A stretch of DNA of 5,695 nucleotides, taken from Acidobacteriota bacterium (GTDB lineage: Bacteria > Acidobacteriota > Blastocatellia > RBC074). The position numbers were made by a program, and so were the translations under genes. The stretch lies in contig JABFSD010000409.1 in the NCBI GenBank assembly GCA_013140935.1, forward strand, positions 1 to 5,695, in the 5' to 3' direction. Within the stretch, counting starts at the first letter, position 1. Every line of letters begins with the position of its first letter. Under the pieces are notes generated by a model that saw only the letters and a program-made list of their open reading frames with translations, had not been told where the DNA came from and ran no database searches. Of the stretch, positions 1-4,950 are shown piece after piece.

Positions 1-2
1 CA

Positions 3-386
3 TTACACGGTCTGAAGGTATTAGCCGTAGACGACGAAGCTGACGCGCGCAATTTAATCAGTTCGTTATTACGAATGGCAGGTGCTGAGGTAAGAACGGC
101 AGGCGATATTTTTGAAGCACAGCAAATGTTGAACGACTGGCCGCCTGATTTATTGGTGTCAGACATCGGCATGCCAGAAGGTAGCGGCTATGACTTAATT
201 CAACAAATCCGCCAACGCGAAGGGGCGGCAGAGAGGCACCTGCCGGCAGTCGCCTTAACTGCCTATAGCCGTCCCGAAGACCGGTTGCGCGCACTCAGCG
301 CAGGCTTTCAGATGCACGTGCCTAAACCGGTCGAACCGGCTGAACTAATCGCGGTGTTAGCGAGTTTGAGTGGACGATTTCGATAG
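3..386 (+). CDS. Response-regulator receiver domain, C-terminal end of a signalling protein (partial, 5' cut)
   Basis: The reading frame is open from base 3 to the stop at 384-386 and gives a complete CheY-like receiver domain. It starts LHGLKVLAVDDEADAR, with the acidic pair at bases 30-35. The phosphoacceptor Asp (SDIGMP) is at 162-164, followed by the conserved ALTAY Thr segment and the VPKPV Lys near the end. The protein stops about 15 residues after that Lys, so the receiver is the C-terminal domain. The 'L-GLKVL-VDDE' entry and 'LPAVALTAY..PEDR..AL.AGF..HV.KPVEP.EL' tail are typical of receivers fused behind the ATPase domain of hybrid histidine kinases. The kinase part would lie left of the window, so that assignment is inference; a stand-alone receiver is possible. 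An internal Met at 75 is not a plausible start because it would remove the acidic pair. Expected role: phosphorelay input, partner unknown. Confidence 0.9.
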   Translation, partial: LHGLKVLAVDDEADARNLISSLLRMAGAEVRTAGDIFEAQQMLNDWPPDLLVSDIGMPEGSGYDLIQQIRQREGAAERHLPAVALTAYSRPEDRLRALSAGFQMHVPKPVEPAELIAVLASLSGRFR

Positions 387-508
387 CCCTTTGCACCGAG
401 CAGATTCGCAGTAACTCAATAGCTCACGACCCGATTATTTTTCCTCATTCAAATCTATGAGTGAGTAACCGTCATCCGACTTTGCCAAAAACTGCGCCTC
501 TTGTCCTT

Positions 509-532
509 CTAAGATACAGGCTAAGATACAGG
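509..532. repeat. 12-bp perfect tandem duplication (CTAAGATACAGG x2)
   Basis: CTAAGATACAGG occurs twice head to tail and is followed by CT, so 26 bases have period 12. It lies about 80-105 bp upstream of the -24 element at 613. That is a usual distance for enhancer-type activator sites of sigma-54 promoters. A related AATACAG word recurs at 594-600. It may equally be a neutral slippage product. Confidence 0.85.
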
Positions 533-586
533 CTTTGTACTGCCCGCATACTCGATTCTCCTGCTTGTTCTTACTGGTTACAAAAA

Positions 587-610
587 AACTAAAAATACAG
601 CCTGTTAGTT
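587..610. promoter_or_regulatory. Dyad AACTAA-N12-TTAGTT abutting the sigma-54-like promoter
   Basis: A perfect 6-bp inverted repeat with a 12-bp spacer ends 2 bp before the promoter element. Its position suggests an operator or accessory-protein site. Read on the minus strand it is followed by a T-run, so it could resemble a weak terminator, but there is no minus-strand gene for it to serve. Confidence 0.35.
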
Positions 611-611
611 G

Positions 612-627
612 TGGCTTGACGGTTGCT
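612..627 (+). promoter_or_regulatory. Candidate sigma-54 (-24/-12) promoter for the BON lipoprotein
   Basis: The element reads TGGCTT-GACGG-TTGCT. The invariant GG (613-614) and GC (625-626) are exactly 10 bp apart, and a T-run follows the -12 box, as in strong RpoN promoters. The -24 box differs at two positions from TGGCAC. Predicted transcript start is near 638, giving a leader of about 59 nt. A TTGACG at 616-621 could instead be read as a sigma-70 -35 box, but no -10 hexamer sits 16-18 bp downstream. Confidence 0.5.
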
Positions 628-696
628 TTTAGCCTGTCGCAAACGCACTAAATGAAGTGCTATCAAAAACACGTTCGCTTTTAAGGAGAAAAACCA

Positions 697-1254
697 ATGA
701 AATTCGTATTAGCTGCTGCACTCGTAGTATTGGGGTTGGGATTGGCCGCTTGTGACGCGCCACAAACCGTAGACGACGCCGGTATCACTACCAAAATCAA
801 AACCAAAATGGCTGCCGATTCACGCACCAGTGCATTGAAAGTCAGTGTTGACACCGTCAATGGCGTAGTAACGCTGACTGGCGCGGTACCTGCGCAATCA
901 GAGAAGACGGCGGCAGATGAGATCGCCAAAATGACTGACGGGGTGAAAAGTGTCGTTAACAACATCACGATCAACCCGGCTACGACGAGCGTATCGAATA
1001 TCGGTGAAAAGACCGAAGCCGCCGCCAAAGAAGCCGCCGAAGATATGAGCGACGCAGGTGTGCTGGCGAAAATCAAAACCAAGTTCGTCGCGGAAGGTAT
1101 TATCGGCACGAACGTGGATGTGGTGAACGGCGTGGCGACGCTGAACGGCACGGTGGAGGACGCTTCGGAAAAAACTCGCGCGGAACAAATCGCGAAAGCG
1201 ACTAGCGGCGTAAAAAACGTCAAGAACATGCTGAAGATAGAGAAGAAAAAATAA
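697..1254 (+). CDS. Lipoprotein with two BON domains
   Basis: This 185-aa protein is preceded by AAGGAG at 683-688, 8 nt before the ATG. Residues 1-18 form a lipoprotein signal peptide with lipobox LAAC (Cys19), so it should be lipidated and membrane-anchored. Asp20 at the +2 position would favour inner-membrane retention under the E. coli Lol rule, if that rule holds in this host. Two BON modules follow, at about residues 26-94 and 118-183. Each has the pattern (D)AGI/V..KIKTK...., then VNGVVTLTGAV or VNGVATLNGTV, then E(K)..A..IAK...GVK.V.N. They are joined by an Ala/Glu-rich linker (about 98-117). BON domains (OsmY-like) are thought to bind phospholipid or the envelope and commonly belong to osmotic or stress responses; the exact role here is unknown. 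The two modules resemble each other closely, suggesting internal duplication. A sigma-54-like element lies 59 nt plus leader upstream. The gene converges on the ferritin-like gene. Confidence 0.9.
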   Translation: MKFVLAAALVVLGLGLAACDAPQTVDDAGITTKIKTKMAADSRTSALKVSVDTVNGVVTLTGAVPAQSEKTAADEIAKMTDGVKSVVNNITINPATTSVSNIGEKTEAAAKEAAEDMSDAGVLAKIKTKFVAEGIIGTNVDVVNGVATLNGTVEDASEKTRAEQIAKATSGVKNVKNMLKIEKKK

Positions 1255-1397
1255 CTCTTCGGGCGATTTTCGCTTTGACGAATTTATCTGCTTACAGCGG
1301 TTTTAGTTTGAGTGTTCAGGGGCAAGTTGCAGGGCGGATTACTAACCCGCCCTACAACTTGCCCCTGACGCTCATTTACCGCGCATTTTTTCAGCGG
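1255..1397. other. Convergent intergenic gap
   Basis: This region separates the stop codons of two converging genes and is dominated by one long hairpin. A short GCGA-TTT-TCGC stem (1263-1273) just after the BON stop may help termination. The ORFs that cross this area on the plus strand read through the ferritin gene in antisense and look like shadows. Confidence 0.6.
1316..1368. terminator. Long near-perfect inverted repeat, likely bidirectional terminator or REP-like element
   Basis: The arms 1316-1337 and 1347-1368 are 22 nt each and pair at 21 positions; the one mismatch is C1330 opposite A1354. The loop is 9 nt. It sits between the 3' ends of two converging genes, where one hairpin can end transcripts from both sides. 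No T-run follows on either strand, so it may act by stabilising 3' ends rather than as a classical intrinsic terminator. The core GGGCGG...CCGCCC with a TTAGTAA-type loop looks like a dispersed palindromic element; its copy number in the genome cannot be seen here. Confidence 0.65.
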
Positions 1398-2051
1398 CTA
1401 CATTTTATCTGCTACAACGTTCTTCATCTTCCCGCTTTTGGGAACTGCCGCTTTCGCTACGACTTCGTCTTTCGCATAAAGTTTACGCGGTGTGTCGCTA
1501 CCTTCTTCCTGCGCGAACAAGAAATCCGCTAACTCGTCTGCGTGTTCTTCTTCGACAGCCAAAATACTTTCCAGCAAGCGGCGCGTAGTCGGGTCTTTAT
1601 GGCCGAAGTACTCGATCAATTCGCGGTAAGAATCAATGGCGATGCGCTCGGCTACCAAATCTTCTTTAAGCATTTCCGCCAACGTATCGCCTTCTTTATA
1701 TTCGCTATGGCTCATTTGCGTCAGAATGTCAGGATTCATTTCCGGCTTGCCTCCTAACTGCTTGATGCGTTCTGCCAATAGGTCGGCGTGGCCTTGCTCC
1801 TCGTTGGAATGAACCAAAAATTCCTTTGCCACTGCGCCTGAATGAATGCCGGAGGCCATGAAATAATGAAAGCGATAGCGCAACACGCAAACCAATTCGG
1901 TCGCTAACGCTTCGTTCAAAATCCCGCAAGCTTCTTCCGGGTTTAAGGGATAGGCCTCTGTGAGTGCGCCGGCCTCGATCTTCTTGCGCGCCCGCGTGCG
2001 TAATTCGCTGACGCTGCTCAAAAATTGTTTCTTACTCGTTTTGTCGCTCAT
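1398..2051 (-). CDS. Ferritin-like diiron protein (bacterioferritin/DPS-type fold)
   Basis: This is a 217-aa protein. The start ATG (2051-2049) has AAAGG upstream on the minus strand (2061-2065). A four-helix ferritin core spans about residues 38-180 and carries a full set of diiron ligands: Glu52 (ATELVC), Glu85 and His88 (EEQGH, an ExxH), Glu135 (LVAERIA), and Glu167 with His170 (EEEHAD, a second ExxH). The spacing 52 to 85 equals that between the corresponding ligands in bacterioferritin. The family oxidises and stores iron or removes iron and peroxide in the cytoplasm. There is no signal peptide. The protein has a basic N-terminal extension of about 35 residues (TSKKQ...RTRARKK) and a basic C-terminal tail (KAAVPKSGKMKNVVADKM), both outside the core. 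Such tails in DPS proteins bind DNA, so DNA association is possible but unproven. No haem-binding Met can be assigned with confidence. The gene is last in a three-gene minus-strand run, and its leader holds a terminator-like hairpin. Confidence 0.9.
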   Translation of the reverse strand: MSDKTSKKQFLSSVSELRTRARKKIEAGALTEAYPLNPEEACGILNEALATELVCVLRYRFHYFMASGIHSGAVAKEFLVHSNEEQGHADLLAERIKQLGGKPEMNPDILTQMSHSEYKEGDTLAEMLKEDLVAERIAIDSYRELIEYFGHKDPTTRRLLESILAVEEEHADELADFLFAQEEGSDTPRKLYAKDEVVAKAAVPKSGKMKNVVADKM

Positions 2052-2081
2052 GCGTTGTTTCCTTTGGTGAAAGTGTTTTAC

Positions 2082-2121
2082 GAAAAATAAGAGGGAACGA
2101 GTGAATAACTTCGTCCCCTCT
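2082..2121 (-). terminator. Stem-loop plus U-tract in the ferritin leader (terminator or attenuator)
   Basis: On the minus strand an 11-bp stem is formed by bases 2121-2111 and 2100-2090. As RNA it is AGAGGGGACGA against UCGUUCCCUCU, where the only non-Watson-Crick pair is a G-U wobble. The loop is 10 nt and the stem is followed directly by TATTTTT (2089-2083). On the plus strand the same position would be an A-C mismatch with no T-run, so the structure is suited to minus-strand RNA. It lies about 57 bp after the glsB-type stop and only about 30 nt before the ferritin ATG. Confidence 0.65.
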
Positions 2122-2142
2122 CTGATAACTTGCCCTGCTGTC

Positions 2143-2163
2143 TTGCTCAGACACTGTCAGCAA
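2143..2163. other. Second small stem-loop in the glsB-ferritin gap
   Basis: TTGCT and AGCAA arms enclose a GAC-AGT-GTC mini-stem with a 2-nt bulge. In the minus-strand RNA an alternative pairing exists between TGTCT (2155-2151) and the following AGACA (2145-2141). The two foldings exclude each other, as in attenuators. On the plus strand a T-run follows, but there is no plus-strand gene here to terminate. Confidence 0.35.
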
Positions 2164-2177
2164 TAATTTTTTATCGG

Positions 2178-2465
2178 TTAGTAGGCGTAATAGGGGCGGC
2201 GATAGAAAAGACCGACCACCCCCATCAACATCGCCGCGCCCAGTAACGACCAAATCACGGAGAAGGTGAAAATCCCGATGCGCATTACAACCAGCGAGGG
2301 TAAACCCACGAAGGCCGCCATCCAGGTGCCGAAGAGCGCGCCGATGAATCCGATCAATAAGGTGGCTCCGATCGAACCGCGTTGCCAGCGACCGCTAATG
2401 ACTTGTCCGATGACGCCACAAATCGCTGAAAATAATAATAGAACCAACAAACTTTCTACTGACAT
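2178..2465 (-). CDS. GlsB/YeaQ/YmgE-family stress-response membrane protein
   Basis: This 95-aa protein has a strong Shine-Dalgarno AAGGAGG (complement of 2470-2476) just before the ATG at 2465. It has three predicted membrane segments, at about residues 4-24, 32-54 and 62-87, rich in Gly, Leu and Ile. It carries the family signatures: a short polar turn with a charged residue (GRWQRG, 25-30) before the second helix, and a Gly-rich second helix (SIGATLLIGFIGALFGTW). The family, also called transglycosylase-associated protein, is a small inner-membrane protein induced in general, osmotic or cell-wall stress in several bacteria; its biochemical activity is not established. The length is near or slightly above the family norm, and the tail is a basic/aromatic RRPYYAY. 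It lies 58 bp after the SH3b gene on the same strand, so the two are probably co-transcribed. Confidence 0.85.
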   Translation of the reverse strand: MSVESLLVLLLFSAICGVIGQVISGRWQRGSIGATLLIGFIGALFGTWMAAFVGLPSLVVMRIGIFTFSVIWSLLGAAMLMGVVGLFYRRPYYAY

Positions 2466-2523
2466 AATGCCTCCTTAATATTCTTTCAGTTAATTTTAAC
2501 CGCATAACCAGTTAGCTCGAAAA

Positions 2524-3126
2524 TTAGTAACTTAAATAACTGCGGTTGATCCAACCTTCTCTGATGATGCCTTGCGACTCGATGCTGATCTTCGACCAGA
2601 CTTCGCCGACTTGATCTAACTCGAACTTATCCAGCACGGCGACCATTTGCTTGCTGTCCAGCACCGAAACCAAACTGTATTCCGTGCCTGGCCCGCTGCG
2701 CATATTCACGCGCGGTGCCGAAATCCAGGAATAACCTACGATAGCAGCGTCTTTCGCGCGCGGCGTAGGCCGTTTCTCGGTTTCTGCTGCGCGGAGCGTG
2801 GTCGCTTCAGCAGTACGGCGCACCGGTGCTACGGGCACGGTGACGGGACGTTCACGATAAACCACGCGCGGCGTAGGTTCGACACGAACTTCCACATCAG
2901 CCGGAGCTGCGACCGCTACATCCGCGCCGCCGCCCCAGTTGATCCCGAAATCACGAGGCGAGCGGTTATTGCCCATCAACACCCAGCCGGCTAACAAAAG
3001 TAACATAAAGAACATTACGATTGAGCCAGAGTTAGAAAAAGAACGCATGCCGCGATACGGCGTTTCTTCCACAACTTCATCATATTCCGTTTCGTTCAGG
3101 TAAGGGCGACGTTGAATGTAAGGCAT
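2524..3126 (-). CDS. Single-pass membrane protein with C-terminal bacterial SH3 (SH3b) domain
   Basis: This is a 200-aa protein. The ATG at 3126 has AGGAGGT (complement of 3131-3137) at ideal spacing. Residues 1-33 are polar and Tyr/Glu-rich and have no signal peptide. A membrane helix spans about 35-52 (SIVMFFMLLLLAGWVLMG). A Pro/Val/Arg-rich linker of about 80 residues follows (PTPR..., RERPVTVPVAPVRR). The last 60 residues or so form an SH3b domain, with VNMRSGPGTEY at 140-150 (the standard N-R-GP-T-Y signature) and EGWINRSYL near the C-terminus (190-198). The topology is probably N-in/C-out, with the SH3b domain in the periplasm or at the cell wall. In this family the domain usually binds peptidoglycan or other ligands, so an envelope-sensing or scaffold role fits, though no activity can be assigned. 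It is first in a minus-strand run with the GlsB-type gene and perhaps ferritin, and has the best sigma-54-like promoter of the window. Confidence 0.85.
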   Translation of the reverse strand: MPYIQRRPYLNETEYDEVVEETPYRGMRSFSNSGSIVMFFMLLLLAGWVLMGNNRSPRDFGINWGGGADVAVAAPADVEVRVEPTPRVVYRERPVTVPVAPVRRTAEATTLRAAETEKRPTPRAKDAAIVGYSWISAPRVNMRSGPGTEYSLVSVLDSKQMVAVLDKFELDQVGEVWSKISIESQGIIREGWINRSYLSY

Positions 3127-3227
3127 ATTGACCTCCTCTGATTAAATTACTGCTCCACTGGTTTTTGTTTTCCTTATTGCATAGGGAATTTCCCCTGCGC
3201 ATTTTTATGTCTTGATGTGATTAGTTT

Positions 3228-3243
3228 GGCAACCACTGTGCCA
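3228..3243 (-). promoter_or_regulatory. Candidate sigma-54 (-24/-12) promoter for the SH3b-GlsB unit
   Basis: On the minus strand it reads TGGCAC-AGTGG-TTGCC. All ten informative positions of TGGCAC-N5-TTGC match, and the GG (complement of 3241-3242) and GC (complement of 3229-3230) are 10 bp apart. The predicted start is near 3217, a leader of about 91 nt before the ATG at 3126. The element also forms a dyad TTGGCA-N7-TGCCAA (3226-3244), so it could alternatively be a repressor operator. Confidence 0.6.
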
Positions 3244-3414
3244 ATGATTTCAGTTGGCGGCCAGTCTCCTAAGTCGTTTATTTAGCGTAGTTGTAATACT
3301 CCAACGAGGTCTGACGACAGTCGGTGCGTATCATTCGTTGCATCGCTTAAAGTTATTTGAACTCGCTTGGTACACATAAGCTGCGGGCGTATCGCTATAG
3401 TGCGCTTTGCTGGG

Positions 3415-3438
3415 TGTGACAATGCTTGTGACAATGCT
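3415..3438. repeat. 12-bp perfect tandem duplication (TGTGACAATGCT x2)
   Basis: TGTGACAATGCT is repeated head to tail without mismatch. It lies 172-197 bp upstream of the -24 element of the SH3b promoter, within enhancer range, and just downstream of the candidate terminator of the three-BON gene. Function unknown. Confidence 0.85.
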
Positions 3439-3441
3439 AAA

Positions 3442-3482
3442 GCCCGCTACCTCCAAAATTGGCGAAATGGGAAGCAGCGGGC
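3442..3482 (-). terminator. Possible terminator of the three-BON gene
   Basis: The perfect 7-bp arms GCCCGCT (3442-3448) and AGCGGGC (3476-3482) lie 22-63 bp past the stop codon in the minus direction. A TTT follows the stem in that orientation. The loop of 27 nt is long and the T-run short, so the call is tentative. Confidence 0.4.
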
Positions 3483-3504
3483 GCAGGTTATTTGTAGTGA
3501 TTAT

Positions 3505-4386
3505 CTAACCGATAGCGAGTTGAAGCTGATTATTGACGTTTGAGACGCCTTTAATCTCGCGGGCGATGCGTAAGGCCAGTGCGCGTTCGGCGCGCGTCGC
3601 TACCGAGCCATATAAGGTAACTTGACCGTCCTTGCATTCCACTTTGATTGCGGCCACGTCGGTGAAATTTTCGCGTTCGTTGAACAAGGCAAACCCAATC
3701 TGACGGCTTAACTCAGCGTCGCGTGTCGTGACGCCAGGGGTTTCCTGTTGCGGCGCAGCCGGGTTCGTGACGTTCAACTGATTATTGACGCCAGCCACGT
3801 TAGTAATGCTGCGGGCGACTTGCTCTACGCCGGATTTCTGCGCGGGGGTTTCTACCTCACCGGATAACACGACGTTGCGATTGGAGACAGCAATTTGAAT
3901 GGCTTTGCCTGATAGCTCAGTGCTAGCCGCCAACCGCTCGCGCAAGTTCGCCTGAATTTCTAAATCGGTAACACGTTGGCTTTCACGCAAGCTGGCGTCA
4001 GACGGTTTAACGTTGGGTTCGACGGCCAATTGGTTATTCACCTGATTGACACCGCGCGTATCGCGCGCCACTTTCTCAGCCAACTCTCGGTCAATCTCAG
4101 TCGGCACTTGCCCCGTCAGGGTGACGACGCCGTCTTGCGTCGCAGGTTCGATGTCATAAGCCGACAATCGCTGAGAAAGCGTGAAGGCGGATTTCACCTT
4201 GCCTGTCGTCGTCGCATCAGCCGCCTGTTGCAACATCTGGCCCGCCGCGCGCGGCACCGGAGATTGCGGGAAGAAATAAAACCACGCCGCCACGACTCCT
4301 AATAAAATCGGAACGATAACGATCAGAATTTTCCCCACTGATACGCCTCTGCTCGCATATTGTTTTTGATTATTAATTGTGTCCAT
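3505..4386 (-). CDS. Membrane-anchored protein with three BON domains
   Basis: This 293-aa protein starts at ATG 4386-4384, with AAAAGG (complement of 4394-4399) about 7 nt upstream. A basic N-terminus is followed by one membrane helix at about residues 19-38 (KILIVIVPILLGVVAAWFYF) with no lipobox, so the rest should be periplasmic. Three BON modules follow, at roughly 58-122, 139-206 and 222-291. Each has the core GVVTLTGQV, NVVLSGEV or GQVTLYGSV with its conserved Gly, and each ends in (G)V..VNNQL, with VNNQL appearing three times. The first two modules are separated by a short linker (123-138) and the last two by a Pro/Gln linker (208-220). BON arrays occur in OsmY-type periplasmic proteins and in secretin- and channel-associated proteins; a direct function cannot be read here. 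It is distinct from the two-BON lipoprotein and not a recent copy of it. A single Cys (251) lies in the third module. No sigma-54-like element is visible upstream. Confidence 0.88.
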   Translation of the reverse strand: MDTINNQKQYASRGVSVGKILIVIVPILLGVVAAWFYFFPQSPVPRAAGQMLQQAADATTTGKVKSAFTLSQRLSAYDIEPATQDGVVTLTGQVPTEIDRELAEKVARDTRGVNQVNNQLAVEPNVKPSDASLRESQRVTDLEIQANLRERLAASTELSGKAIQIAVSNRNVVLSGEVETPAQKSGVEQVARSITNVAGVNNQLNVTNPAAPQQETPGVTTRDAELSRQIGFALFNERENFTDVAAIKVECKDGQVTLYGSVATRAERALALRIAREIKGVSNVNNQLQLAIG

Positions 4387-4439
4387 ATAGGTTCCTTTTC
4401 GTTAAGGCTTCGTTCGGAAATAAATTAATCAGACGCCTT

Positions 4440-4473
4440 GTTTAGAGTAGCGCCTCAAGGCGCTACTCTAAAC
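4440..4473. repeat. Perfect 15-bp inverted repeat with 4-nt loop
   Basis: The arms 4440-4454 and 4459-4473 are perfectly complementary over 15 bp with loop TCAA. The hairpin sits between the metallothionein-like stop (4511) and the start of the three-BON gene (4386), with about 53 bp to the latter. No T-run follows on either strand. Its near-perfect symmetry makes it suited to act as an RNA processing or stability element, a terminator working in both directions, or a dispersed REP-like palindrome. Confidence 0.8.
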
Positions 4474-4510
4474 GTTGCGCCCAAATCATCAAGTTATTTT
4501 CAAACAAATC

Positions 4511-4693
4511 CTAAGCCGCTACCGGTTCCGCCACGACCAACATCGCTCCCGAACAATCGAGATGCCCGCACTGGCAAATTCCTTCACTGTGTTGGTCATG
4601 CGAAGCGTTGGCGCAATAATCACAACAATAACCACTGCCGGCTTGTGCCGGACAATGACAATATTTATGCGAACAAGTTTCTGTGTGATTCAT
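4511..4693 (-). CDS. Metallothionein-like Cys/His-rich protein (SmtA/BmtA type)
   Basis: This 60-aa protein has a minus-strand Shine-Dalgarno AAAAAGG (complement of 4701-4706) before ATG 4693. Nine Cys (7, 12, 14, 23, 24, 27, 40, 42, 47) and several His (3, 9, 13, 32, 35, 44) lie in the first 47 residues. The order is C-x4-C-x-C, then GYCCDYCANASH, then CQCGHLDC. The 'YCC..CA...H' block and the closing C-x-C-G-H-x2-C match the layout of prokaryotic metallothioneins, cytoplasmic proteins that bind Zn/Cd/Cu in a thiolate cluster. The C-terminal 13 residues (SGAMLVVAEPVAA) lack Cys and form a tail not needed for the cluster. A zinc-ribbon or other small metal-binding protein is the alternative, but the Cys density favours metallothionein. 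It follows the 62-aa basic protein by 52 bp on the same strand and is probably co-transcribed from the sigma-54-like promoter at 5003-5018. No SmtB-type operator was recognised. Confidence 0.85.
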   Translation of the reverse strand: MNHTETCSHKYCHCPAQAGSGYCCDYCANASHDQHSEGICQCGHLDCSGAMLVVAEPVAA

Positions 4694-4745
4694 GGTGTTT
4701 CCTTTTTATCAACGAAGTTACTTACTAACGATGATTAGGCGACAG

Positions 4746-4934
4746 TTAGGCGAAAAGCGCAGCAAATTGCTGACGTGCGTCTGTGCGTTCGTTAGTTTGA
4801 AAATCTTTCACCCACGCTTGCGCCGTCTTGATCGTATTCCGCACAAACGTCGTTTGCGTTTCTTTCGCCGATTTAACCGGAGTTTCTTTTTGCGTTGGTT
4901 GTTCGCCACGTTTAATCAGTTTTGCCTGACGCAT
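4746..4934 (-). CDS. Small basic protein of unknown function (62 aa)
   Basis: The start is set at ATG 4934-4932, because AAGGAGG (complement of 4944-4950) lies 9 nt upstream. The in-frame Met further out (4997) has no such site and would translate the GATT-type repeat. The N-terminal half is Lys/Arg/Gln/Thr-rich (RQAKLIKRGEQPTQKETPVKSAKETQ) and probably disordered. The second half (about 30-62) is amphipathic and helix-like (TFVRNTIKTAQAWVKDFQ, then RQQFAALFA). There is no signal peptide, membrane segment or Cys. No family was recognised. Its position first in a unit with the metallothionein-like gene suggests a small stress-associated accessory, but this is inference. Confidence 0.7.
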   Translation of the reverse strand: MRQAKLIKRGEQPTQKETPVKSAKETQTTFVRNTIKTAQAWVKDFQTNERTDARQQFAALFA

Positions 4935-4950
4935 ATCGTGATTCCTCCTT

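Larger units (their letters stand above)
387..696. other. Gene-free regulatory stretch before the BON lipoprotein
   Basis: No convincing ORF is present on either strand. The stretch holds, in order: a dyad CTCAT-N8-ATGAG (444-461), a perfect 12-bp tandem duplication (509-532), a small inverted repeat TACA-N5-TGTA (527-539), a dyad AACTAA-N12-TTAGTT (587-610), a sigma-54-like promoter (612-627) and a Shine-Dalgarno AAGGAG (683-688). No clear intrinsic terminator follows the receiver gene. The concentration of repeats upstream of the -24 element is what would be expected for activator binding sites, but no regulator can be named. Confidence 0.6.
3127..3504. other. Gene-free stretch between the SH3b gene and the three-BON gene
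   Basis: No supported ORF is present. From right to left (the direction of transcription) it contains a candidate terminator of the three-BON gene (3442-3482), a 12-bp tandem duplication (3415-3438), an odd palindrome CGACAGTCG (3315-3323), the sigma-54-like promoter (3228-3243) and a GGGAATTTCCC palindrome (3184-3194) inside the predicted leader of the SH3b mRNA. Confidence 0.55.

Noticed and set aside
616..650. Sigma-70 promoter with TTGACG as -35 box
   Set aside because: No acceptable -10 hexamer at 16-18 bp spacing. The same bases fit the -24/-12 layout better.
681..1229. Long open frame on the minus strand opposite the BON lipoprotein
   Set aside because: It is the antisense of a gene with a clear signal peptide, ribosome site and domains. 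The Ser/Thr/Ala-rich product has no family features and no ribosome site.
1275..1757. Plus-strand open frames over the convergent gap and the ferritin gene
   Set aside because: They overlap the ferritin-like gene in antisense and the hairpin, have no Shine-Dalgarno, and have shadow-like composition.
2647..2994. Plus-strand open frame opposite the SH3b gene
   Set aside because: Antisense shadow. The minus-strand protein has a recognisable membrane helix and SH3b signature.
3184..3194. GGGAATTTCCC palindrome as an operator
   Set aside because: It is short, isolated and inside the predicted leader, with no second copy nearby. It is noted only as part of the gap description.
3976..4302. Plus-strand open frame opposite the three-BON gene
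   Set aside because: Antisense shadow with an Arg/His-rich, low-quality product and no ribosome site.
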